Below are positions 11,680-21,779 of a stretch of 64,000 nucleotides of DNA, in pieces. This stretch comes from Kingdonia uniflora (taxonomy: Eukaryota; Streptophyta; Magnoliopsida; Ranunculales; Circaeasteraceae): assembly GCA_014058105.1 (NCBI GenBank), contig JACGCM010000669.1:2604001-2668000 (forward strand), given 5' to 3'. A program made the translations under genes and the position numbers. The notes under the pieces were generated by a model. The model did no database searches. It was not told the origin of the DNA and was given only the letters and a program-made list of their open reading frames with translations. How positions within the stretch are numbered: the first letter of the stretch is position 1; each line of letters opens with the position of its first letter.

Positions 11680-13714
11680 CCATCCCCATTTACAATATGG
11701 CCATCTACAAATGGCCTCAATCCTTAATTAAAGAAGGAGATTCCATCATTCGATACTTTATCTAGACTGGGGATTCTACAAAGAGAAAGAGAATTACTCT
11801 GAGATGGGAAAAATTGTGTAAACTATTTAATGAAGGTGGCATGGGTATACAAAGCTTGAGAGAGGTGAATAATGCTATGCTATGCAAGCTGAATTAGATT
11901 TTTACTCAAAGAGAAGAGACTTGGGCTCATCTCTTATATGCTAACTTCCATACTACTTGTGGTGAAAGAATTTAGTACCATAAACGATCTTCTGTCTGGC
12001 CGGGTATTAAACATGCGGAAGGCATTACCAAACCTTTTATATAATGGATAATCGGAAAGGGTACGAAGATCAACTTCTAGAGAGACTCTTGGGCATCAGA
12101 CATCCCTTTATGAGAACATATTGATCTCTTTCACCACCTGTGGAAGAAGTGTACTGCTTGGGTCAGTGATTTCATAAACGCTGATGGATGGAACTTCCCT
12201 CCAGATATCTATCTAGCCTTCTTGGCTATGGGACTAGATATTTCTAATATTCCTTGCAACCCAAATCTGGAGGATATTCAAATCTGGAAACCAGATGTTC
12301 ATGGTGATTTCTCAGTTAAAAATGTATTCAAATGCTTGGTGGTGGAGATATACATGGAGGAAGTGCCTACATTCGAGTCTAAGTGGGTTTGCATGGAGAT
12401 TAATGGACCAAATCCTCCTCACTGATGAGAAGGTCTAAAGGAATGGAATATATATAGCCTCAGTGTGCGTTCACTGCGGTTACAATGCTAAAACAGAAGA
12501 CACCTAGTCTTCGAATGCCCTATGGCCAAAGTGTTGTGGTGCTGGGCTACAAATGTTTTCCAACTTGCTGCTATTTCTGGCACAGATGGCTAGAAAAATA
12601 TTTTAGAGAAATGCAAGAAGCATAGCTCGTACCTCAATGACTTATGGATTACTATGGTGTTCGCAATCTGTCGATGGCTTTGGAACTCGAGAAATAAAAT
12701 CAGATTCGACAAAAGGAAGATGCCCATTAGAGAGATACAAAATAAGGTTCTAGGAGACATATCCAATAGTGCCAAACTATCTTCAAATACCATGTACAAC
12801 ACAACCTTTAAACTACAGGTGGTTAAAGAGCTATCGGTCAACTGTAAAATGGGGAACGCTCCATCCATTCGTAGCTGCAGATGGAATCTATAGAACATCG
12901 AAGAGGTTAAGTTGCGCTGTGAAGGCTCAGCATTGGGTAACCCTGGACCATCTAGGATTGGAGTTGTATATAAAGACTGGGAGGGTAGATTTTTGGGCAC
13001 GCTCAATAAAGCAGTGGTTTCAACCACTAACTACCTGGTAGAAGTTCAAACTATCGTAGACGGGGTAGAAAAAGCACTGCATAGAGGTTGGAACACTTTG
13101 TAGATAGTGTTGGACTCCTCAGCAACCATCAGAGCTTTTGCTACATGTAAGATACCCTAGAAGTTCCGAAGCAAGTGGAGGAACCTACTCACATCCATAC
13201 AATCAATCCGCTTCAACTCAACCTGGAGAGAAGCAAATTTCTCGGCAGACACCACGGCTAAGAGAGGATCCAGAGCTGACCTACCTTTTGAGGAATGGGT
13301 TGAAGGTAGACCAGAGTTTCTGACAAGAATTGAAGACCCTCATACTGAGTACTTTAGATTTAGCTGATCCAGACATATTCTTGAATTTCAAGTTTATTCG
13401 AATAGAACTTCTCATGTTCGAATACACTCTTGACTGAGTGATTTTATTCGAATAGAACATCTTCTGTTCGAATACACTCTTGACTGAGTATTTTTATTCA
13501 AATAGAACTTGCTATGTTCGAATACATTTACGATTGAGAAGATTTATTCGAATAGACTATAAAATTTAGTCGAATATACTCTATTTAGTCTATTCGAATA
13601 GAGGCGCGTTTCAGCTCTTATTTTGCGCGTTTAAGGGCAAATTTGTCCACAGTTATAAATCTTGTACTTTATGATTCATCATATATAATAAATCTAAATT
13701 TTTTGCTAAAAAAA
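11680..13714 (+). mobile_element. 5'-truncated L1-type LINE: RT tail, zf-RVT, RNase H
   Basis: The insertion is bounded by near-identical 12-bp duplications GATAATTTTTGG (11668-11679) and GATAATTTTGGG (13715-13726), and it ends in an A-rich tail. Translated pieces include the block after RT (YKWPQSLIKEGDSIIRYF, about 11715), MGIQSLREVNNAMLCKLN (about 11840), a zf-RVT region with IQIWKPDVHGDFSVKN (about 12270) and a degenerate RNase H (12870-13320). The same order occurs in the LINE at 16692-21091, so the two are related. The element is broken by several stops and lacks endonuclease and most of RT. Its 3' end carries the TTCGAA array. Confidence 0.8.
13375..13620 (+). repeat. Tandem TTCGAA-palindrome array in the LINE 3' end
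   Basis: About four units of 50-60 bp, each with TATTCGAATAGA followed by GTTCGAATACA and, in the first units, ACTCTTGACTGAGT. The core TTCGAA is palindromic and sits in longer imperfect palindromes. Confidence 0.75.
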
Positions 13715-13895
13715 GATAATTTTGGGGGGAGTAAAGAAAACCGTACGGACTAAAGAACGCCACGCAGACTAAAAAAATATTTTTATTCAAAAAGGACCTA
13801 TCACGTCATCATCAACTGCTGCGAGGCTTGAGTGTGGGTTGGGTTTTTTTGGGTCTGACATAGTGGGCTAAACAACCTAACTGCTGAAGATGCTC

Positions 13896-14710
13896 TAAAG
13901 TATATATATTTTCTCTACAAAATAATATTTAAAAATGCTAATTGCAATGATGGTTGTTGAATGCTTGGTCACAAGATGGTCCTAAATTCAATTCTCTTAA
14001 CCAATATTTTTTTTTATTACTTTCCAAAGAAAAACAATTTTGTTTTTCATGCGAGTAACTTTAAGCATAGTTCCTTCTAAAATTTAGGGGAAAATATGTA
14101 ATGTTATTTTCTCTCTAAAACTCATATTTTGTTTCTTGAATTAAGCATGTTTTATCGCATTTAATCTTAGTTTGAAAACATTAATTCAAGGCTAAATAAT
14201 TGGCTTAAATCTCGTTTAAATAAGGGGGATTAAATTGAATAATGGAAATGAAGTTGCAAGTGAAGAGGATGACTGTAGCCTGACCTCAAAGAAGAAAAAA
14301 AACATCATTTTCTTAAAAATTCTCGTAGCCATCTTGTCAAGCATGAGGTAGCTCTAGCATTATTAGGATGCCCAACCATGATCCAAAAGCCTTAAGTTGC
14401 ATGTTCACTCCCAGCTTAGCAAAGAATTCAATTGATTTTCTTTTCAATACATATGACTACTACCACACTTCAGGTATATACTGAGGTCATTTATTTTTTC
14501 CATATTTGTGAACTTCTAAGATACTTTTTCTTTTTTCTGTAAACCCAACTTGCCAATACTTGTAAACCTATTTCAACAATTATAGGTATCCATCCATATG
14601 ATCAGTACAAGGCAGGCAATTAGTAAATGAAGGAGTTACAAAATTGCTAAAAGCATTCATCTCTCACGCCTAAATGCCTTACAATGGGAACACTAATGAT
14701 TTCACACTCA
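13896..14710. other. Intergenic sequence, nothing recognised
   Basis: AT-rich, no recognisable coding on either strand. It could hold the lost 3' end of the VAMP-like gene remnant at 14717-15020, but I cannot read it. Confidence 0.4.
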
Positions 14711-14716
14711 AGAACA

Positions 14717-15020
14717 AGTAAAAGTTTCAGATGTGCCTACGCTGCCTACATGTAAGTGAAGGTTCTCCGGCTTGTAGACAAGAAACTATAACATTTTTTT
14801 GGCGATTAAGAACCTAAACATACAAACATGAGGATTACTTAATTATTTGTTGTCACGAGTTGGGTTATTTACTACAAGATACAAGAAAAACAACATTACC
14901 TTTTCAATATTGTCCATCATAACTCCTTTGACATCAGGACCCTGCACATTCACCTTTGTAAGCCTACTGATCTCCTCCGAATTATCCATGAAATATTGCA
15001 TATGTTATTTCTTCTTTGAA
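14717..15020 (-). pseudogene. VAMP72-type R-SNARE gene remnant (two exon pieces)
   Basis: An exon on the minus strand spans 15020-14900, preceded by an acceptor CTTTAG and followed by a donor GTAATG. It reads [20 protein letters not shown] followed by [14 protein letters not shown], closely matching the plant VAMP721/722-type stretch in which KVKGVMMENIEK opens the SNARE motif. A stop codon stands where the family has Glu just before HMQY. The next exon survives only as a decayed piece at about 14780-14717, where VDKTENLR of the family appears as VYKPENLH. Longin-domain exons and the membrane anchor were not found. R-SNAREs of this group drive secretory vesicle fusion. This copy is almost certainly a pseudogene. 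The family call is confident for the first exon and moderate for the second. Confidence 0.68.
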
Positions 15021-15314
15021 CTAAAGAATCGATAACAATAACTTAACGGACTATAAAAAAAGCATTAAAAGCAAATGATGGATAAAGAATAGGGAAGAGA
15101 TATACCAAATTACTCAATGAGGAAAGAGGCCTGGGATGACTATAATAGGTATACATCAAACAAGGAAGCAAAAAAAAAAAGGGTTGTAAAGCAGGGCATT
15201 AAACCAAATATTCAAGCACAAGACATTCATGTAGGTAACATAGTATTGCTTTATGAGAATGATGAACTAGGTACCTTGTGATCATGTTTTAATTGGCAGT
15301 TCTGATTTGCAAGG

Positions 15315-15447
15315 TATCTGCTATATTAAAACTGCTTCCTTAGATTGCGAAGTGGATATGAAGACTCAAGGATCCATAAGTTATCTGCTATATTAAGACT
15401 GCAGCCTTAGATCGCAAAACGGATATGAAGACAAGGGTTATACCTTC
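15315..15447. repeat. Two-copy 67-bp tandem duplication
   Basis: TATCTGCTATATTAA begins both copies (15315 and 15382), followed by similar text with GGATATGAAGAC. No gene is recognised in it. Confidence 0.6.
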
Positions 15448-16680
15448 TGTAACGCCTGAGCTTTTTCACAAAATAAGTGTCATTTAGTGTCCCAATCTAG
15501 ATAACCACAATATGAGATTTGATGCAAATATGAGGTTTTTTCCAACAATTTGTCCCATACATGATATTAATAAACTACCACATTCTAGCTAATTGCAAAA
15601 TATGGATTTAGCATGTGTAATGGCCGCATATACAGGCAATGAGACAAAATTGGATATGGATAGAGGTATACCTGTACCAAAATTCATAGCTATAAGCACA
15701 GTGATCAATAAGTTGTCCAGAGTAATATTTCTCTTTCAAATTATGCTCCTTGGTGTTCTAGACATAGCAGGTAATATATGGAAGGATAACGAGGTACGCA
15801 AGCAATGGCTAAGCCTTATCTTGTTTACTAATCCTATTAGAATTTGTCCAATATGCTTGTTACCATGTAAATACCTGTGTGAACATCAACAATAAAGTCG
15901 TTTGAATAATGCAGTTGAAGAAAATTCAAAATAATCAGGCATCATCAGTTATCTGCTTAATAATCTAAACAACGGCTCCACAAATAATAACAAACCTGAG
16001 TATTCAAAGCCCAATACGGTAGTTGCAATTGAATAGGCCCCATTTGAATATCCACACCAATTATGACATAAACATTTTTAGGACCAGTTACTCGAGAAAT
16101 AATTCAAACTCAAGTATATTTTACTTCATCAGGGAGCATTTGGGATAGACTCGTCGAGGTCTCTATACGGTTACTGATAAGGATATAGTGGCCACTTCAA
16201 GATTCATGGGGGCCCAAGGGTTTCTCTTGCCATAGGAGGAAGCAAATGTAATGAACCAAAATCAATGCTCAGATTGCATTGACGAAGAGGATTCAACTGT
16301 TAAGATTATACTTTAATAAGAAAGTTTGAGTTATTAGTCTGATCTACGTGGAGCTTGTTTCAAAAGCATACTCATTAGACCTGAAAAAGTGGTCTAACAG
16401 ATAATGTAGATTTTGGATAAAGAAGCATAAGGTCAGGTTGAATAATCGAGTTCAAAGCGAAAGTACCTGCAAACAAGTGGTAAGTTTCACCTTTAAAAGG
16501 TATTGTTATAGCGTGATCAAAACTTACTATTAACACAACATTTAGTATAAGAAAGCTTGCAGCTGGTGTTGGACTTGAATTTGTCTACATTAGAGCTTTC
16601 TGATTGTTGAAAGCAACTTGTATATACAAGCAAGGAAGATATGAGAAATACATTTAATACAAATAGGGTAATAATATATG
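15448..16680. other. Intergenic sequence between VAMP remnant and LINE
   Basis: I looked on the minus strand for the missing upstream VAMP exons and did not find them. The plus ORF at 15593-15895 has no recognisable content. Confidence 0.4.
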
Positions 16681-16691
16681 ATATAAAAGTA

Positions 16692-19600
16692 TAGTCATCT
16701 TCAATGAACTAAATACAGGAAAAGGTAACATATGGATATTTTGTCTTAGAGATACCTCTACACCTGGTGTTATTTCTATGAAAAAGCCATTTATTACAGT
16801 GCTTTACATGGAGAGCTGTTTCTCTTTTGTACATACAGACTGCAGCAGAATTAAAAGGTTGGAACTCTGGGATGACCTCTCTAATTTTGTTGTAACTAAT
16901 ATCCAACACTAGATATGCATAGGCGATTTCAACGTGGTTCTCCGGGTAACTGAGAAAAGGGGACGACATCCACCTTACACAAATGCAGTGATAGACTTCA
17001 ACAATCTCTTGGATATAGCGAAACTCACGGAAAGCCCCTCCTCCGGGCTTACCTTTACGTGGTGCAATTCGGTGAGTGGGAATAACAAAACGTTGGTGGT
17101 CCTCGACAGATGTCTCCAGAGGTTGGAGAATGAAAGTACTACCTAAAAAATACTCTGATCACTCACTTCTTATAGGGTAATACTGTCAAGTGCCTAGGCC
17201 AACAAGCGTCCCTTTCAGTTATCTTCAATCTTGGGGAGCAAAACTTGAGTTTGGGGATATTGTAGCCAGTAGCTGGGGAAAGCCGATGTATGTTGCCCCT
17301 TTATTCTCTATTATGCTTAAACTACGATGACTTAAAGTAGATATTAAGATATGGAGACACAAATCCGAAACCCCGCAGACAAACAAACCTGGAGAGATAG
17401 ATGCTGCAACTATAAATATAGTTGGAGGAAGATATAGCCAACGACTTGATAGAAAAGCGATACCTTGCTCAAATGAAACTCCTGGACAGATGGGAGGAAA
17501 CTGAAGAGATAGATTGGAGGCAAAAATCAAGAATCAATTGGCTACAAGCAGGGGACAGAAACATGAGATTTTTTCACTCAACCACAAAGGCTAGGAACGT
17601 GAATGCCCTTATCACAAATATCCAAGATAGCACGAGAAGAGACATTACAAGCCTGTCGCTCATACAGGAACATATCACTAGCTACTACAAGGCCAAATTC
17701 GCTGCTACAGATACACAACAATGCCCAAAACTTTTTGATCAGCTCCCTAACCAAGTTAAAGAAGCAGAAAATAATAGTCTCACTGCAGCCCCAACCACTG
17801 AGGAGATTCGGGATACAGTTTTCTCTATGGACAGCAATAGTGCCCCAGACCAGATGGTTTTTTGATGTTTTTTACCAAAATATTTATGACATCCTGAGCA
17901 CAGATATTAACATTGGGATAATCTCGTTCTTTCTGGATGGTATGATTCCCATGACTTTTATCTCCAACCTCATAGTTTTGATTCCCAAAATCAAAAACCC
18001 ATCCAAGATTCACCAATACAGGCCTATTTGCCTCAGCAACTTTATTTTCAAAGCAATCACTAAAATTCTTGCCACTCGGTTATTTCCTATTGTTGACAGA
18101 TGTGTTTCGAGGGACCAAAGTACATTTATCAAGAATAGGAGCATCCATAACAAAATTTGCATGGCCTCTGAGATGGATAATGAGATGAAAATTAAGAGGA
18201 AAAATGGAAATGTGGTTTTAAGATCGATATCAGTCAAACATATGACACGCTGAGCTGGAATTACCTCCTCACGACTCTTCGAGCATTTTGGTTTGATTTG
18301 AAATTTTGTGATTGGATACGTACTATTATCAGTAGTAGTATACAGACCATGGTATTTACTCTTATCAATGGTAGTCCATCTGGTTTCTTCCAGATGGCTA
18401 GGGGTCTCAAGCAGGGGGGTCCTCTCTCCCCAATTTTGTTTGCAATTGTGGAAGATATACTGAGCATCAATCTTCACAAGGCCAGAGAACAAGGTAGAAT
18501 ACAGACCATGACATCAACAAAGGGTACACATGGCCCCACTCACCTACTTTTTACAGATGAAATATTCATCTTTGAAAATGGGAATAATAGATGCCTGAGA
18601 CTGCTTCTGCTCATTCTTAACTAATATCAAAAGGTTTCTAGACAAGAGATTAGTGTGGCCAAAAGCAAAAAAATTCTAAGTTCTATACCTCTCATCCGAA
18701 GATGAGTGGTCACTGAGATATTTGGCTTCAAAGAGAGCAAATTTCCAGAGACGTATTTGGGTATTCCACTCATACAAGGGCGGGTAACAAACCAAGAGAT
18801 TTTACCGCTGTTGGAAAATATCATAAAAAGGGCTAACAGTTAGACGGGAAGCATGATCTCGTTTCAGGGAAGGGCCACTCTTGCAAAGTCTGTCCTGAAT
18901 AGTATACCGATTCATAATATGGCAGTGTACAAATGGCCTCGTTCGCTTATAAAAAAGGAGACAATATCCTTAGAAACTACATCTGGACTGGAGACCTAAC
19001 CAAATGGAAGGGGGTGACACTGAAATTGAATACGGTATGTAAACCGACGCGTAGTCTGGGTGAAGTCAACAAAGCTATGCTCTGCAAACTTCACTGGGTT
19101 TTTAAACAAGGAATAGAAGAATGGGAAAAATTTCACAAATCCAAATTCAGCAGCAAAAGCGGCGATACCATTCGATATTATAAGCCGTCTACTTTATGGA
19201 CGGGAATAGAGACCGGAGCGGCAGTTTCAAAACCACATATAGGATGGCTCATTGGAGACGAACAAAAAATTGATTTTTGAAGAAATACATGTGAAACAAA
19301 TATCCCACTCATGGAACATATTGATCTATCTCGACACTTATGGAAAAACTGTAAAATAATGCTCAACAATTTTATCAACCTACAAGGTTGGCATTTCCTT
19401 AGCGATATATTGCTTCTACTGCTGGTACTAGGAATCAACATACAGAACATCCAATGCAACCCCAGTTCCCATGATACTATGATCTGGAAACCATATATCC
19501 AAGGATTTTCTCCACCAAGAATGCATATGAAACACTACGCAGTAAGGAAGATTCGGCATGGTGGTGGAAGTATGTTTGGAGACAAGAAATCTACCCTAGA

Positions 19601-21091
19601 TTGGGAGGCTTTGCTTGGTGCTTTCTAAACCATATACTCCCTATGGATGATGTCATAATGAAGAGAGGTATCTCTATTGTGTCGGTATGCCACCAATGCC
19701 ATAACACATCATTAACGAAGTCTCACACTTTGCTGCAGTACCCTTTCACAGTCTCTCTCAAGCAGAAGGCTACGACATGCTTCTTGTATGCACCAATCAC
19801 CCCATCAGATAGCTGGAGAACCATACTAGAGAGAGGTAAAACATCTAGTCCATATATTGTTGATCTATGGGTTGCCATGGTTTTCACAATTTGCAACAAC
19901 ATTTGGATAGCTAGAAACAAATGGCGGTTTGATGGAGTCATAACCCCTATCCAGCAAACTACGCTACACATCCTGACTAACGTTACAGATGCCTCTCTCC
20001 TCTCCAAAAATACAATGAAAAACACCATTCAGGACCTCTGGATCATCAAGGAGATTAATGTTCAGTACAAACCGAGAATAGGCAACAACATAAAGAGCTG
20101 TAAATGGAGGCTTCCTCCCCAAGATGAGGTAAAAATCTATTATGATGGATTGGCTCTAGGCAATTTTGGTATAGCAGGTATAGGTATTATTTACAGGAAC
20201 AATAAAGGTGATGTCTTGCGCACATACAACAAATCCATTGGGCAAGCTACAAACTTCATTGCTAAAATTACTTCAATCATTTCAGGAGTTCAGAGAGCTG
20301 TAACATAAGGGTGGAGAAGAGTGTGGGCAGTTTCTGACTCGGCTGCTGTAATTAAAGCGTTCATCAAGGATAAAATACCTTGGATGCTTAAAACTTCTTG
20401 GGACCTCATCATCCCTCAACTTTTGCAAATTCGATTCAGCCATGTATCGAGAAAATATAACTTCTTGGCAGATCAAATTGCAAGGAGAGGGTCAGATTCA
20501 AACCAACCAGCAAAAGAATGGACAAATGGCAAACCGGATTACTTACAAAATATTGAAGACCATGTCACGAACTACTTCAGAGTTAAGAAATCACGCTGAG
20601 CTGGATGAAAGTTCTTACTTTACTCAAATTAAGTTTGGAAAGTCATTCGAACGAAGTAGAAGGCCGTTCGAACGAAATGGAAACTTTTACAATTGTCGAG
20701 ACATACGACAAGTTTGAAGGAAAATTTCAACAGTTCGTTCAAACAGACTTTGAAGACATTCGAACAAGTTGTACGTTCATCTCAAAACCACATTTTTGTT
20801 TTGCCGAGAAAGACGACAATTTCTAAGTTTTCTTTTTTCGTTCAAACGACAGTGGAGGTTATTCGAACGAGACTACTCCTGTCGTTCGAACGACTATGGA
20901 CTCGTTCGAACGAATTGGTAATGATGTGCGCAATTTCCTCTTTTATTGTCTTCTGTATTACCTTATGTACATAGAGAACCCATATGCATATGCCCTAGTG
21001 AAATGTACTAGAGTATAGTATGGTTGGTTTTCCCTTATCTTGTACACGTTTGTTTGGATATATTTTACTAAACTTTATGCAAAAAAAATAT
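16692..21091 (+). mobile_element. 5'-truncated L1-type LINE with exact 11-bp target duplication
   Basis: Flanked by ATATAAAAGTA at 16681-16691 and 21092-21102, with an A-rich 3' end. Content in order: C-terminal endonuclease (CIGDFNVVLRV, about 16917); the linker typical of plant L1 (KSRINWLQAGDRNMRFFHST, 17524-17583); RT (SGFFQMARGLKQGGPLSPIL, about 18380; catalytic YADD replaced by FTDE inside LLFTDEIFIF; TYLGIPLIQGRVT, about 18755); zf-RVT (about 19310-19800); RNase H (YYDGLALGN about 20140, VSDSAAV about 20333, FLADQIARRG about 20465). ORF1 and the front of the endonuclease are absent. Stops and the altered RT catalytic motif show it is dead. Confidence 0.9.
20640..20920 (+). repeat. TTCGAA-palindrome array in the second LINE 3' end
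   Basis: At least six exact TTCGAA cores plus TTCAAA variants, here mostly in the form CGTTCGAACGA, just after the RNase H domain. Confidence 0.7.
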
Positions 21092-21144
21092 ATATAAAAG
21101 TAAGAAGAACTTACTAGTTAGGAGTTAGAACTTGCTAGAGCAAG

Positions 21145-21682
21145 TGTTGTGATTCAAGGTTCTGTTCGAATAAGCATATTGTCTATTCAAACATAACAAA
21201 GTCTGTTCGAACAGACAATATGTCTATTCGAACAAAACTGCCCGGATACCTTTTATTCTAATAAAAATTTGTTTTTGTTCGAATACAAATAGTTTATTCG
21301 AACAGATGAATAGTATGTTAAAATAGACTTCAGAAAAACTCAATTTTAAGATATGTTTGGAAACCTTGACCTGCCTCAAGATCTGAGCGATTGTAAATAG
21401 TTCCCCAAGTATATAAGGGGAACTTAGGTTCATTCAGTGCCAACCCCTGGTTAAATCAATTTGAGAGGAAATCCTTGAGAAAAACCTCTAATTGTTTTGA
21501 GTAATTGCAACCTTGGATCTTGAATAAAATTTTATCTCTCTCTTGTATGGTGTACATTGACAATTTTCAAACCACTTTAAACTTTGTGTGTGCTTGCTAT
21601 TGTGTTTTTCTTTAGATTATTGCTTGTTCATTGTTAACCAAATCGAGTTAGAGTTTCGGCATCCGCGGCTTGCGAATTAACA
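21145..21682 (+). repeat. Ty1/copia 5' LTR
   Basis: Starts TGTTGTGATTC and ends TTAACA, followed two bases later by a primer-binding site. TATATAAGG near 21411 is the likely TATA box and AATAAA lies near 21524. The U3 half (21160-21315) carries a TTCGAA array. No 3' LTR is present to confirm the edges. Confidence 0.75.
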
Positions 21683-21684
21683 AT

Positions 21685-21696
21685 TGGTATCAAAGT
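21685..21696 (+). other. Copia primer-binding site
   Basis: TGGTATCAAAGT matches the complement of initiator methionine tRNA 3' end (TGGTATCAGAGC) at 10 of 12 positions, two bases after the LTR. Confidence 0.8.
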
Positions 21697-21779
21697 AAAG
21701 TTGATTCCTCGGTGGTGCATGAATTTGAGATAACTAAGACGTTTCTCAAATTCAATTTGGTTTTGGATTTGGTTAGTTC

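Larger units (their letters stand above)
11422..13895. mobile_element. Short-TIR DNA element (MITE-like), split by a LINE
   Basis: The left end GAGCATCTCTAACTGTT matches the reverse complement of the right end (GAGCATCTTCAGCAGTT). Flanks are TTA on the left and TAA on the right, compatible with a 3-bp TWA duplication of PIF/Harbinger type with one change. Both arms carry GTGTGGGTTGGGTTTTT close to the end (about 11450 and 13831). Removing the LINE leaves a non-autonomous element of roughly 430 bp. Confidence 0.55.

Noticed and set aside
13375..13620. CRISPR-like regularly spaced palindromic repeats
   Set aside because: Units are imperfect, spacers are themselves repeated, and the array lies inside a LINE 3' end in a plant genome.
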